A program made the position numbers and the translations under genes. Of a DNA stretch of 64,000 bases, positions 33,523 through 42,298 are shown one piece after another. Position 1 is the stretch's first letter. Each line of letters opens with the position of its first letter. The notes beneath the pieces were generated by a model, which saw only the letters and a list, made by a program, of their open reading frames with translations, was not told the DNA's origin and searched no databases. Source of the stretch: Roseiarcus sp036513315 (GTDB taxonomy: Bacteria > Pseudomonadota > Alphaproteobacteria > Rhizobiales > Beijerinckiaceae); contig DATBZF010000031.1 of the NCBI GenBank assembly GCA_036513315.1, forward strand, positions 138,646 to 202,645, read 5' to 3'.

Positions 33523-34341
33523 ATGAACGAACCGATAGACCGCAATCTCGCAAAAGTGTCGGCGCAGGAGCCGCGCGCGCGCCGCTTCAGAGGCGTGCCG
33601 CTGCGCCTGCTGATTCCCAATCTGGTGACATTGCTCGCGCTCTCCCTTGGATTGACCGCGATTCGCTTCGCGCTCGAGGATGAGATCGAATGGGCGGCGA
33701 TCGCGATCGCCGTCGCCGCGGTGCTCGACGGCCTCGACGGGCGCATTGCGCGGGCGCTCAAGGGCACGTCGCGCTTCGGCGCCGAACTCGATTCTCTCGC
33801 CGATTTCGTGGATTTCGGCGTCGCGCCGGCCATCGTGCTCTATGTCTTCGGCCTGCATGAAATGAAGAGCCTCGGCTGGTTCGCCGCGCTCATTTTCGCA
33901 ATCGCCTGCGCGCTGCGACTGGCGCGGTTCAACGTGATGATCGAGGACCACGATCTGCCGGCCTGGCGTGGTCAATTCTTCGTCGGCATGCCGGCGCCGG
34001 CGGGCGCCGTCACCGGCCTGCTGCCGGTTTTCCTTCACCTTTCGCTGTTCAACGTCCCCAATATTCACGCTTTGGCGCCGCTTGAGATCGCCTATGTCCT
34101 GGCGATAGCCTTCCTGATGGCGAGCCAGATCCCGCATTTTTCCGGCAAGTCGATCGGTCGCGTGCCGCGTGAATATGTCGCCGTGGTTCTGTTCGGTCTG
34201 GCCGCCGGCGTGCTGCTTCTGGCCAACTTTCCGATGGAAGTGCTGGTCGGGTTGTCGCTGATCTATCTCGCCTCCATCCCGTTCAGCATCCGCCGTTTCC
34301 GACAGTTGCGGCGGGCAGATGCGCAATCGGCCTCCCCCTGA
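33523..34341 (+). CDS. pssA: CDP-diacylglycerol-serine O-phosphatidyltransferase
   Basis: 272 residues, polytopic. The CDP-alcohol phosphatidyltransferase motif DG..DGR..AR........G...D...D is spelled out by DGLDGRIARALKG and RFGAELDSLADF. It condenses CDP-diacylglycerol with serine to phosphatidylserine, the substrate of the upstream Psd. The length and hydrophobic profile fit the membrane (type II) enzyme of alphaproteobacteria. A strong terminator follows at 34387-34453. Confidence 0.94.
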   Translation: MNEPIDRNLAKVSAQEPRARRFRGVPLRLLIPNLVTLLALSLGLTAIRFALEDEIEWAAIAIAVAAVLDGLDGRIARALKGTSRFGAELDSLADFVDFGVAPAIVLYVFGLHEMKSLGWFAALIFAIACALRLARFNVMIEDHDLPAWRGQFFVGMPAPAGAVTGLLPVFLHLSLFNVPNIHALAPLEIAYVLAIAFLMASQIPHFSGKSIGRVPREYVAVVLFGLAAGVLLLANFPMEVLVGLSLIYLASIPFSIRRFRQLRRADAQSASP

Positions 34342-34386
34342 TCGGCGGGGTTAAATCCGGTTTCCTCTTTTTCCCGAAATAATATA

Positions 34387-34453
34387 GGGTCCGCCGCGAT
34401 TTGAAGGGCGGGCCCGGTTCTTCTGCCGGAAGCGGCGGCGCGGACCCGTTTTT
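34387..34453 (+). terminator. Branched rho-independent terminator after pssA
   Basis: Outer stem GGGTCCGC (34387-34394) / GCGGACCC (34440-34447), with an inner CCGG-loop-CCGG hairpin, then GTTTTT (34448-34453). It lies about 45 bases past the pssA stop and separates the phospholipid operon from infA. Confidence 0.7.
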
Positions 34454-34585
34454 CAGGATGATGAGTTAGTCAGCCAAGAATTTGGCAAGAAATTGGAACG
34501 AACCGCTTGCAGGCGGAAGGCAATCCGCGAGGCGGTGTGCGCGCGACGCGTCAGTCAGCGTTGAGCGCAGCAAAGAAAGGCCCCT

Positions 34586-34804
34586 ATGTCGAAAGAAGAA
34601 TTGCTTGAATTTCCCGGTTTCGTTGTTGAGCTGTTGCCCAATGCGACCTTTCGCGTGAAGCTCGAAAACGAACACGAGATCATCGCCCATACTGCCGGCA
34701 AGATGCGCAAGAACCGCATTCGCGTGCTCGCCGGCGACAAGGTTCTCGTTGAAATGACGCCCTATGATCTGACCAAGGGCCGCATCACCTATCGCTTCAA
34801 GTGA
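34586..34804 (+). CDS. infA: Translation initiation factor IF-1
   Basis: 72 residues, the exact IF-1 length. The S1-type OB fold shows FRVKLENEHEIIAHTAGKMRKNRIRVLAGDKV and the C-terminal YDLTKGRITYR. It binds the ribosomal A site during initiation. maf follows 40 bases downstream, as in many alphaproteobacteria, so infA-maf-yacG may be one unit. Confidence 0.97.
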   Translation: MSKEELLEFPGFVVELLPNATFRVKLENEHEIIAHTAGKMRKNRIRVLAGDKVLVEMTPYDLTKGRITYRFK

Positions 34805-34844
34805 TCCCTAGCGTGGCTCCGCTGAAGCGCAGACGAAATTAGCG

Positions 34845-35501
34845 ATGAGTCCGGCCCCGCGCCCCCTTCTGGTTCTGGCGTCCGGTTCACCCCGGCGCCT
34901 CGCCCTGCTTGCGCAGATGGGCATCGACCCCGACGCGGTGATCCCGGCCGATATCGACGAGACGCCTCGCCGGAGCGAATCGCCGCGCGCTCTCGTACAG
35001 CGGCTCTCCTCTGAGAAGGCCGCGGTCGCGGCGGCGGTGTCTGCAAAACGTCCGGAGTTCGGTCGTTGCCTCACCGTCGCCGCCGATACGGTCGTCTGCG
35101 TCGGGCGGCGCGTTCTGCCCAAATGCGAGGTCTCCGATGAGGCCGCCGCTTGCCTGCGCCTGCTGTCGGGACGCGCCCATCGCGTTTACACGGCCGTGAC
35201 GTTGATCAATTTGAGCGGGGCGGCTCGTCAGCGTCTGGTCGAGGCGCGCGTCCGCTTCAAGCGCCTTTCCCGCGATGAAATCGACGCCTATCTCGCCTCC
35301 GGCGAATGGCGCGGCAAGGCGGGCGGCTATGCGATCCAGGGCCTCGCCGGCGCCTTTGTCGTCCGCTTGATCGGCTCCTATACCGCCGTCGTCGGACTGC
35401 CGCTCGCCGAAACGGCGGCCCTGCTTGCCGGGGAGGGCTATGCGGCCCATGTTCTATGGACGCATAAGCCGGAACACGAAGCCTCGCAGGCGGCGCGATG
35501 A
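34845..35501 (+). CDS. Maf family nucleotide pyrophosphatase
   Basis: 218 residues. The N-terminal LVLASGSPRRLALL, the DETPRRSESPRALVQRLSSEKA segment, AADTVVCVGRRVL and GYAIQGLAGAFV are canonical Maf motifs. Maf proteins hydrolyse non-canonical or modified nucleoside triphosphates (dTTP/UTP or m7GTP classes) and are linked to septation in Bacillus. The subclass is not clear to me from the motifs. It overlaps yacG by four bases. Confidence 0.92.
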   Translation: MSPAPRPLLVLASGSPRRLALLAQMGIDPDAVIPADIDETPRRSESPRALVQRLSSEKAAVAAAVSAKRPEFGRCLTVAADTVVCVGRRVLPKCEVSDEAAACLRLLSGRAHRVYTAVTLINLSGAARQRLVEARVRFKRLSRDEIDAYLASGEWRGKAGGYAIQGLAGAFVVRLIGSYTAVVGLPLAETAALLAGEGYAAHVLWTHKPEHEASQAAR

Positions 35502-35713
35502 AGGCGCCGCCGGCGGGCAATGACAATCTCGAGGCCAAGGCGCCGCCGGCCTGCGCGATCTGCGGACGCCCGCGCGTCGAAAAATACAATCCGTTCTGCT
35601 CGAAACGCTGCGCCGACGTCGATCTGTATCGCTGGCTGAACGGGAAATATGCCATCCCCGCGAGCGATGAGCCCGACGAGAAGAGCCAGGACGCCAGCTC
35701 CGACGACGAGTGA
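35498..35713 (+). CDS. yacG: DNA gyrase inhibitor YacG
   Basis: 71 residues; start overlaps the maf stop (ATGA). The zinc-binding cysteines are in CAICGRPR and FCSKRCADVDL, and WLNGKYAIPA is the conserved following segment. YacG binds the GyrB C-terminus and blocks DNA binding. Acidic tail as usual. Confidence 0.93.
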   Translation: MKAPPAGNDNLEAKAPPACAICGRPRVEKYNPFCSKRCADVDLYRWLNGKYAIPASDEPDEKSQDASSDDE

Positions 35714-35739
35714 AGGGGCGCCCTGCTCTCTGGCGACTG

Positions 35740-36057
35740 CTAGTAGCGGCCGATGTCGATGTCGACGACGATGAGGCCGTCAATGCCGCCTTCGGCGGCG
35801 GCGATGAGCCGTGCGCCGGCCGACTGATGGTCGGCATGGACGAGATAGGCGTCGCGGGCCGCCGCGTCGACGAAATCGGCGACGAAGGCATGGGTGAAGC
35901 CGCGCGCCAATCCCTCCGGGCTAACGTTCGGGCCACTCTTGAAGCTCAGCATGCCCGGCAGCGCCGCCCGCAAGTCATCGAGCGCGCGAAACACGCCTTC
36001 GATCGTTTCGGCGCGTGCGTCGGCGGGGAATTTGACGAGGACGGTGTGACGGATCAT
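35740..36057 (-). CDS. Dabb-domain (stress-responsive A/B barrel) protein
   Basis: 105 residues from the ATG at 36057. The start MIRHTVLVKF and the pattern of alternating strands with FTHAFVADF and DAYLVHADHQ are typical of the Dabb dimeric alpha-beta barrel. These proteins are small cytoplasmic enzymes or stress proteins with diverse roles; no substrate can be named. It ends just right of yacG (convergent). Confidence 0.85.
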   Translation of the reverse strand: MIRHTVLVKFPADARAETIEGVFRALDDLRAALPGMLSFKSGPNVSPEGLARGFTHAFVADFVDAAARDAYLVHADHQSAGARLIAAAEGGIDGLIVVDIDIGRY

Positions 36058-36135
36058 GGCGCGCTCGGGCTGTTCGATCATTGCCGGGGGATGGCGGCAC
36101 TCTAACGAAGGGCCAGCGGTCGCGGCAAGCCGCTA

Positions 36136-36717
36136 TCACCGGCGTTGCGCCCCCGCCGCCGGCAGCGACATATGTCCGACCTTATACGTCTGCACTCCCG
36201 CGCCTACGGTCGGCGGCTTCTCGCCCCAAAGGCGGAAGCGCACGCGCGTCCATGTCGTCGGCTCGAACGCCGCCACCGAAGCGAGGGCGCCGCCGCGTTC
36301 GACATCGTCGACAGCGTCCGCGCTTTCGCGCTTGCGCAATTCGTTGAGCGCGGCATGCGGCGCAGTCGACAGAATTTCGCGCGTCGCGAAAGCCGCCTCG
36401 GCGACATGATCGGAAAGCTGCGCGCGCCAGACGATCCAGGTGCTCACCCGCGGCCAGCCAAACGACTGGGTCACAACGGCAAAGCCGTCGCCGCAGACAA
36501 AATCGTTCAGGCCGTCTGGATGATTCCAGACATAGAAGGGCGCGTAGAGATTGTCCTCGCCGCGCGTCTCATCGCCGTTCCTCCGCGCCGTCAGATAGGC
36601 CTTGAATTTCAGGTTCGGAAAATTATCGAGCAGCGGTCCTTTCTCTGCGATGCGCCGATCGACGATGCTCATGTCGTAATCGGCGGGCAGGACGAAATTA
36701 TATTGCATGGCGATCAT
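36136..36717 (-). CDS. DUF4865 family protein
   Basis: 193 residues; start at 36717 overlaps the upstream cupin gene by four bases (ATGA). The sequence MQYNFVLPADYDMSIVDRRI, then LKFKAYLTARR, ENLYAPFYVW-like and GFAVVTQSFGWPRV, is the DUF4865 pattern. The family is uncharacterised and often lies next to LysR regulators and small oxidative or tautomerase enzymes, as here. It is the last gene of the tautomerase-cupin-DUF4865 set. Confidence 0.82.
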   Translation of the reverse strand: MIAMQYNFVLPADYDMSIVDRRIAEKGPLLDNFPNLKFKAYLTARRNGDETRGEDNLYAPFYVWNHPDGLNDFVCGDGFAVVTQSFGWPRVSTWIVWRAQLSDHVAEAAFATREILSTAPHAALNELRKRESADAVDDVERGGALASVAAFEPTTWTRVRFRLWGEKPPTVGAGVQTYKVGHMSLPAAGAQRR

Positions 36718-37151
36718 AGCCGGCTCTCCTCTTGCGCGACGGGCTCCAGCCAATGGACCATGGCGCCCTCATGCACGCCTTGAATGCTGATATAGACGAA
36801 GGGGCTGGTAGGCGCGGCGCCGTGCCAATGGCGCTCATTGGGCGCGAACCAGACGCAATCGCCGCCGCGCAATTCCTCCAAAGGTCCGCCGTCGCGCCGG
36901 GTAAGCCCGACGCCGGAGAGGACGTAGAGCAATTGTCCTCTTGGATGACTGTGCCAATGCGTCATGACGCCGGGATCGAGATGAGCGCGCATGATGGCGT
37001 TTTCGCCGTCCCGCGCGCTGTCGAACAGCATTTCGGCCCAGAATGGCGCCGAGGCGATGCCGCTGGGCGCGCGAGCGATCGCTGCGCCGGGACGGCGGAT
37101 GGTCATGGCCGCCGGCAGCGCGCGCGGGTCTGCGGCGAGATCGTCGCTCAC
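36714..37151 (-). CDS. Cupin protein, (R)-mandelonitrile-lyase-like type
   Basis: 145 residues from a GTG at 37151 with GGGAG just upstream. The single cupin domain has the metal ligands in THWHSHPRGQLLYVL and a histidine in NERHWHGA. The phrases HPRGQ, DGGPLEELRGGDCVWFAP and HWHGAAPT are those of manganese cupins related to bacterial (R)-hydroxynitrile lyase. Most relatives probably do other chemistry. It is coupled to DUF4865 and lies 11 bases after the tautomerase. Confidence 0.8.
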   Translation of the reverse strand: MSDDLAADPRALPAAMTIRRPGAAIARAPSGIASAPFWAEMLFDSARDGENAIMRAHLDPGVMTHWHSHPRGQLLYVLSGVGLTRRDGGPLEELRGGDCVWFAPNERHWHGAAPTSPFVYISIQGVHEGAMVHWLEPVAQEESRL

Positions 37152-37162
37152 GTTCGGCTCCC

Positions 37163-37570
37163 TCAGTCTTGAGAAGCGGCCGGTCCGCCCTTGTAAATCC
37201 AGGGGTCGCCGCCGCTGAACGACCAATCATCCGGCGTCGTCGTATTGATGATCGTCATGACGTCTTGCGGGCGAATTCCTGGTGTCTCCGCCAGCAGCGC
37301 GACGAGGCGCTGGTAGAAAGCGCGCTTGACCTCGGTCGAGCGCGGCCGGCCGGCGGTGACGGCGAACAGGACGAAATCATCCGAGCGTGGGCCGCCGAGA
37401 TAATTGCGATCGAACACCAGTTCGCCAGGCTCATGCTGATGGATCGCCTGGAAACAATCGCCAGGCGGCACGTCGAACGCCTCGACCAGCGCCTGTTGCA
37501 GGCGGTCGGAGATTGCGCGGAGATATTCGGGCGATTTGCCCTTGTTGAGGGAAATGCGGGTGAAAGGCAT
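37163..37570 (-). CDS. Tautomerase-superfamily protein
   Basis: 135 residues beginning MPFTRISLNKGKS, which places a catalytic-type Pro directly after the initiator Met (removed in the mature enzyme). The 4-oxalocrotonate tautomerase-like fold has TPDDWSFSGGDPWIY near the C-terminus. The length fits the Tautomerase_2 group. It heads the three-gene set and is divergent from the LysR gene with a 109-base intergenic region holding repeat half-sites. Confidence 0.85.
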   Translation of the reverse strand: MPFTRISLNKGKSPEYLRAISDRLQQALVEAFDVPPGDCFQAIHQHEPGELVFDRNYLGGPRSDDFVLFAVTAGRPRSTEVKRAFYQRLVALLAETPGIRPQDVMTIINTTTPDDWSFSGGDPWIYKGGPAASQD

Positions 37571-37625
37571 GGACCTGGTTCCTATGCTGTGGACTTGACC
37601 GTGCCGATATAGGGGCCCATCTTGA

Positions 37626-37663
37626 TCCCGAAAATCGGGAAATTTGAAATCAACAGTCCCGAT
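37626..37663. promoter_or_regulatory. Operator-like repeats between the LysR gene and the tautomerase set
   Basis: TCCCG-AAAAT-CGGGA (37626-37640) is a perfect 5-bp dyad; a further direct half-site TCCCGAT is at 37657-37663, 17 bases before the LysR ATG. Dyad plus extra half-site is the usual layout of LysR recognition and activation sites. Confidence 0.55.
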
Positions 37664-37679
37664 TATATGGACGATATTC

Positions 37680-38621
37680 ATGCGAAAGGTCACGTTCGAT
37701 CTCGACGTGTTGCGCAGCTTCGCCACCGGTATGGAGCTTGGCAGCTTCGCCAAGGCCGCCGACCGGCTTGGCCGCTCCACTTCGGCGGTCAGCGCCCAGC
37801 TCAAAAAGCTCGAGGACCAGGCGGCGACGCCGATCTTCCGTAAAGCCGGACGCGGCCTCGCTTTGACCGAGGCGGGCGAGACCATGCTCGCCTACGCGCG
37901 CCGCCTTATCGAGCTTAACGACGAGGCCGCCGCGGCGATTCACGGCGTGGCGCTCGAGGGCTGGGTGCGGCTTGGCCTGCAGGAGGATTTCAGCGAGGCG
38001 CTATTGCCCGATGTGCTCGGAAGGTTCGCGCGCGCCCATCCCAAAGTGCGCATCGAGGCGCGCGTCGCCCGCAATGTCGAATTGATCGAACGGGTGGTCT
38101 CCGGCCGTCTCGATCTCGCGCTCGCCTGGAGCGATGGCGCGCGGACGTCCCATTGCGAGCGGGTCGGGGAGGCGCCGATGCGCTGGGTGGGGCCGGCGGG
38201 GAGCCGCGAAATCCGGCAAGCCGCGAGCGGCGAGCCATTGCCGCTGGCGTCGCTGGAAGCGCCCTGCCTGTTCCGGACGGCGGCGACCAATGCGCTGGAT
38301 CGCGCCAACATGCCCTGGCGCGTCGCCTTCGTCAGTCCGAGTCTCGGCGGCCTGTGGGCTGCCACGGCGGCCGGGCTCGGCCTCACCATCCGCACGCCGA
38401 TCGGCGTTCCCGCCAGCGTGCGCGCGCTCGCGCCGGGAGAGGCCGGCTTGCCGGCCCTGCCGTCGCTCGGCCTCGTCCTGCATCGCGCCGAGGCGGACCC
38501 TGGCCCGGCGACCGCGCGGCTCGCCGCGATCATCCTGCAGGCTTTGCGCGACGCCATGCCGGAATATTGCAAGGTCGCCGGCAATGGCGCGAACGTGGCG
38601 GCGCTGGTCGACGCGGGCTGA
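37680..38621 (+). CDS. LysR-family regulator
   Basis: 313 residues from the ATG at 37680. The N-terminal winged helix has LDVLRSFATGMELGSFAKAA and STSAVSAQLKKLE; the effector domain runs from about residue 95. It is divergent from the tautomerase-cupin-DUF4865 genes and very likely controls them through the repeats at 37626-37663. The inducer is unknown. Confidence 0.92.
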   Translation: MRKVTFDLDVLRSFATGMELGSFAKAADRLGRSTSAVSAQLKKLEDQAATPIFRKAGRGLALTEAGETMLAYARRLIELNDEAAAAIHGVALEGWVRLGLQEDFSEALLPDVLGRFARAHPKVRIEARVARNVELIERVVSGRLDLALAWSDGARTSHCERVGEAPMRWVGPAGSREIRQAASGEPLPLASLEAPCLFRTAATNALDRANMPWRVAFVSPSLGGLWAATAAGLGLTIRTPIGVPASVRALAPGEAGLPALPSLGLVLHRAEADPGPATARLAAIILQALRDAMPEYCKVAGNGANVAALVDAG

Positions 38622-38630
38622 CGGCTTACC

Positions 38631-39419
38631 TCAATTAGCGGAGGCCTGCCGCAGGGCTTCGGCGGTCGCCGCGTCGGCGGGAAGGAAAGTCTCGATCGCC
38701 AGTTCGGAAAGCGTCGCATCGAGCGGCGTGCCGAACATCATTGTCGCCGAGAGGAAAGACAGCACGCCACGCCCGGTCCGCAATTGCAGGGGGACAGCGA
38801 TCGCCGACAAGTCATGCGCGCCCGGCCGCGCGCCGCCATTGGGATAGGCGGTCAGTTCGGCGATCAGGTCGGAGAGCACGGGATCGGCGGTCTCGGCGAA
38901 CTGCCGGCGCAGGCGGAACAGCAAGTGCTCGCGCCATTCCGGCAGATTGGCGATGCGCGGCGCGACGCCCTTGGGGTGCAGCGAGAGGCGCAGCACGTTC
39001 ACCGGCGGTCGGAGCAGTTCGGGCGCCACGCCGTCCATCATAGGCGCGATCGCGCGATTGGCCGCGATGAGGTTCCAATGACGGTCGATCGCCAGCGCGG
39101 GATAGGGCTCATGCGCGTTGAGCAGCGCCTCGATCGCCTCGCGCGCCGGGCGCAGTGCGGGATCGTCGAGCGAGCGTTCCTGGAAGACCGGCGCGAAGCC
39201 GGCGGCAAGCAGCAGCGCATTGCGCTGGCGCAACGGCACGTCGAGGCTTTCGGCGAGATGGAGAATCATCTCGCGGCTCGGCGCCGCGCGTCCGGTTTCG
39301 ATGAAACTGAGATGGCGCGTCGAGATTTCCGCCTCGCAGGCCAGATCAAGCTGGCTCAGACGGCGGCGCTGGCGCCAATGGCGGACTTGTTCGCCGACGG
39401 GAAGGGATTGTGTTGGCAT
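38631..39419 (-). CDS. XRE regulator with MmyB-like ligand-binding domain
   Basis: 262 residues from the ATG at 39419. The helix-turn-helix is RRRLSQLDLACEAEISTRHLSFIETG (about 18-44, written here in parts: SQLDLACEAEIS, RHLSFIETG). The PAS-like MmyB ligand-binding domain follows (AIDRHWNLIAANRA, PVNVLRLSLHPKGVAPRI, LSFLSATMMFGTPLD). Family members bind small hydrophobic ligands and usually control an adjacent enzyme. The divergent SnoaL-like gene (39543) is the natural target. Confidence 0.9.
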   Translation of the reverse strand: MPTQSLPVGEQVRHWRQRRRLSQLDLACEAEISTRHLSFIETGRAAPSREMILHLAESLDVPLRQRNALLLAAGFAPVFQERSLDDPALRPAREAIEALLNAHEPYPALAIDRHWNLIAANRAIAPMMDGVAPELLRPPVNVLRLSLHPKGVAPRIANLPEWREHLLFRLRRQFAETADPVLSDLIAELTAYPNGGARPGAHDLSAIAVPLQLRTGRGVLSFLSATMMFGTPLDATLSELAIETFLPADAATAEALRQASAN

Positions 39420-39542
39420 GCGGCGACAATAGCGGCGGCGGCAGACGACCGCCATTACCTCTGGCGTAATCGACGCGCGGCGCCGGCGGGCTCACCATCG
39501 CGACATGCCGGAATGAAACGGCTGGATATCAAGGAGCTGAAA

Positions 39543-39905
39543 ATGACCGACGCCGTGAGAACTGCCGAGCGCTACATCGACCTGTGGAACGAAACCGATG
39601 CGCGGAACCGCAGGAAATTGATCGCCTCGGCCTGGACCGAGGACGCCACCTATGTCGATCCTCTGATGAGGGGCCAGGGCCATTCCGAGATCGATGCGCT
39701 GATCGGCGCCGTGCACGAACGCTTCCCCGGCCATCGCTTCCAGCTTTCGGGCGCGCCCGACGGCCATGGCGACCGGCTGCGCTTTTCCTGGACGCTGGGC
39801 GCGCCCGATGCGGCGCCGGTCGCCCATGGCACCGATTTCGGCATCCTCGCCGAGGACGGCCGTCTGAAAAGCATCAGCGGGTTTCTTGACCAGGTGAATA
39901 TGTGA
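39543..39905 (+). CDS. SnoaL/NTF2-fold protein
   Basis: 120 residues; AAGGAG lies six bases before the ATG. The fold is indicated by AERYIDLWNETDARNRRKLI, WTEDATYVDP, GHSEIDALIGAVHERFPGHRF and the final FGILAEDGRLKSISGFLDQ. NTF2-fold proteins of this size are isomerases, hydrolases or ligand binders; no specific chemistry is evident. It is divergent from the MmyB-type regulator and ends in a strong hairpin (39956-39992). Confidence 0.85.
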   Translation: MTDAVRTAERYIDLWNETDARNRRKLIASAWTEDATYVDPLMRGQGHSEIDALIGAVHERFPGHRFQLSGAPDGHGDRLRFSWTLGAPDAAPVAHGTDFGILAEDGRLKSISGFLDQVNM

Positions 39906-39955
39906 GGGGGTTGCGCCCGCGCGGTAAGACGCGCGGGACGCGGTCGCTATCAAGC

Positions 39956-39995
39956 CGCGCCGCTACGGGACTGCAAGTCCCATAGCGGCGCGTTT
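39956..39995 (+). terminator. Terminator hairpin between the SnoaL-like gene and ptrB
   Basis: CGCGCCGCTA-C-GGGACT (39956-39972), loop GCA, AGTCCC-A-TAGCGGCGCG (39976-39992): 16 pairs with one mismatch, then TTTC. It serves the plus-strand gene and sits right after the ptrB stop on the other strand, so it may work in both directions. Confidence 0.7.
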
Positions 39996-42157
39996 CATTC
40001 GGCGCTTGTCGCGACGGCCGCCGGCGTGGGGAGCACGGCGGCGTCGCCTCCTCTCGCCAACGCCCCACTCACGCAGGTCAGCGCGAACGCATAGGCGAGC
40101 GCGACATCTTCGAGCTGGTCGAAGCGTCCGGAGGCGCCGGCATGGCCGGCGTCCATATTGGTCTTGAGGATGATCGGGCCGCCGCCGGTCATGGTCGCGC
40201 GTAAGCGCGCCGCCCATTTGGCCGGCTCCCAGTAAGTGACGCGCGGATCGGTCAATCCCGCCAAAGCGAGGATCGCCGGATAAAGCTGCGGCCTGATGTT
40301 GTCGTAGGGGCTGTAGCCGGCGATCGTCTTGAACGCCTCGGCGTCGAGGATCGGGTTACCCCATTCCAGCCATTCGGGCGGCGTCAGCGGCAGGCTGGCG
40401 TCGAGCATCGTATTGAGCACGTCGACGAAGGGCACGTCGGCGATGATGGCCGCATAGAGTTGCGGCGCCATATTGGCGATCGCGCCCATCAGCATGCCGC
40501 CGGCGCTGCCGCCATGGGCGACCGTCCGGTCGCTGGCCCCATAGCCATGCGCGATCAGATGTTGCGTCGCGGCGATGAAATCGCCGAACGTGTTGGTCTT
40601 GCGCGCCAGTTTGCCTTCTTCGTACCAGCGCCAGCCCTTGTCGGTTCCTCCACGTATATGGACGATGGCATAGACGAAGCCGCGATCGACGAGGGACAGG
40701 CGATTGGTGGAGAACGAGGCGTCGATCACATGGCCATAGGCGCCATAGCCATAGACCAGCAGCGGCGCGGTCCCGTCGATCGGCGTGTCGCGACGATGCA
40801 GGATCGAGATCGGCACGCTCTCGCCGTCCGGCGCGATGCTGAAAATCCGGCGCGTGACATAGGCGGAGGCGTCGAAATCCTTCGGCGCCATCTGCTTCTT
40901 GCGCAACATCCGCTGCCGCAGCGCCATGTCGTAATCGTAAATCTCCTTCGGGCAGTTCATCGCCGAAAAGCCGAAGCGCAGGATCGGCGTATCGAATTCA
41001 AAGACGGTCTCGAAGCCGAGAAAATAGGTCTCGGCGTCGAAGGCGATCGCATGTTCCTCACCCGTGCCGAGTTCGCGCACGATGATGCGCGGCGCGCCGT
41101 CCTCGCGCTCGAGCCGGGCGAGAAAATTCCTGAACAAGGCGGTGGCGACGATCAACCGCCCCGGGCGATGGGGCACGAATTCGCGCCAGTTTTCCAATCC
41201 CGGCGCGTCTTTGGGCGCGGTGACGATTTTGAAATCCTGGGCGCCGTCAGCATTGGCGCGGATGTAAAAGAGATCGCCGTGGTCCATCACATCATAGCGC
41301 AGGCCCGGCTGGCGCGCAGCGATGAGCCGCGGCGGCGCGGCAGGAGAAGCGAGGTCGACGACATGCGCCTCGGAGGCGTCATGGCCGTGCACCGAAATGA
41401 TCGCCGCGACGCCGAGGCGCGTCGCTCCGATACTGATGAACCAGGCGGGATCGGCTTCCTCATAGACCTGGATGTCCTCGCTCGCCGGCGTTCCGATCCG
41501 GTGCAGCAGCACCCGGCACGGCCGGTGATTCGCGTCGAGGCTGACGTAGAGGAAGCCTTGCGAATCGCGCGTCCAGACGACATGGCCGGTGCAATTGCCG
41601 ACCGCATCATCGAGGTCGATTCCATTTTCTACATCCCAGACGTGGAGTGTAAAAATCTCCGAGCCTTTGTCGTCGGCGCTCCACGCCACCTTGCTATGGT
41701 CGGGAGAATGGCGCGCGTCGAGAAACTGGAAGAACGCCTTGCCGGCGGCGCGGGCGTCGCCATCGAGCAGGATCGTCTCCTTGCCGCCCTCGCGCGGCTT
41801 GCGGCAGAAAATCCTGTGCTGCCCGCCGGGGCGAAAGCGCGCGTAATAGGCGAACGGTCCGTCGCGCTGGGGAACCTCGCTGTCGTCCTCCTTCAGCCGC
41901 GCACGCATTTCGCGCGCCAATTGGCGCTGCAGGGCCTTGGCCGGGGCGAGCATGCGCTCGGCATAGACATTTTCCGCGTGGAGAAGGTCATGGATGACGG
42001 GCGGCAGCACGCTCGCGTCGCGCAGCACCTCGCGCCAGTTCGCCGCTTTGATCCAGGCGTAGTCGTCGACCCATTGAACGCCATGGGCGGAGCGCGCCTC
42101 CGGGTGTTTTGGCGCGGTCGGCGGGACAGGCGCGCCGGGGATTTTCTGTTGCGTCAT
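39995..42157 (-). CDS. ptrB: Oligopeptidase B (prolyl oligopeptidase family, S9A)
   Basis: 720 residues. N-terminal beta-propeller (about 70-410) gates a C-terminal alpha/beta hydrolase domain. The catalytic Ser is in HGGSAGGML, the Asp in GLTDPRVTYWEP and the His in DAGHAGASGR; YGAYGHVIDASFS and HIRGGTDKGWRWYEEGK are S9A landmarks. It cleaves short peptides after basic residues in the cytoplasm. Single gene; the NlpC/P60 gene is divergent. Confidence 0.94.
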   Translation of the reverse strand: MTQQKIPGAPVPPTAPKHPEARSAHGVQWVDDYAWIKAANWREVLRDASVLPPVIHDLLHAENVYAERMLAPAKALQRQLAREMRARLKEDDSEVPQRDGPFAYYARFRPGGQHRIFCRKPREGGKETILLDGDARAAGKAFFQFLDARHSPDHSKVAWSADDKGSEIFTLHVWDVENGIDLDDAVGNCTGHVVWTRDSQGFLYVSLDANHRPCRVLLHRIGTPASEDIQVYEEADPAWFISIGATRLGVAAIISVHGHDASEAHVVDLASPAAPPRLIAARQPGLRYDVMDHGDLFYIRANADGAQDFKIVTAPKDAPGLENWREFVPHRPGRLIVATALFRNFLARLEREDGAPRIIVRELGTGEEHAIAFDAETYFLGFETVFEFDTPILRFGFSAMNCPKEIYDYDMALRQRMLRKKQMAPKDFDASAYVTRRIFSIAPDGESVPISILHRRDTPIDGTAPLLVYGYGAYGHVIDASFSTNRLSLVDRGFVYAIVHIRGGTDKGWRWYEEGKLARKTNTFGDFIAATQHLIAHGYGASDRTVAHGGSAGGMLMGAIANMAPQLYAAIIADVPFVDVLNTMLDASLPLTPPEWLEWGNPILDAEAFKTIAGYSPYDNIRPQLYPAILALAGLTDPRVTYWEPAKWAARLRATMTGGGPIILKTNMDAGHAGASGRFDQLEDVALAYAFALTCVSGALARGGDAAVLPTPAAVATSAE

Positions 42158-42298
42158 ATTCTTTTCGACCAGACCTTCTCAAACCTCTGGAATTACGTGA
42201 TCAAAATGCTTCGCGGGCAAGCCGGCGCCCGCCGCAAGTCTATCGTAACCGAAAAGCCCATAGACTGGACAGATCTTGTGCTGATTTAGGGTCCCCGC

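Noticed and set aside
40460..42289. 609-residue plus-strand open frame
   Set aside because: Complete antisense shadow of ptrB, whose catalytic motifs are all present on the minus strand.
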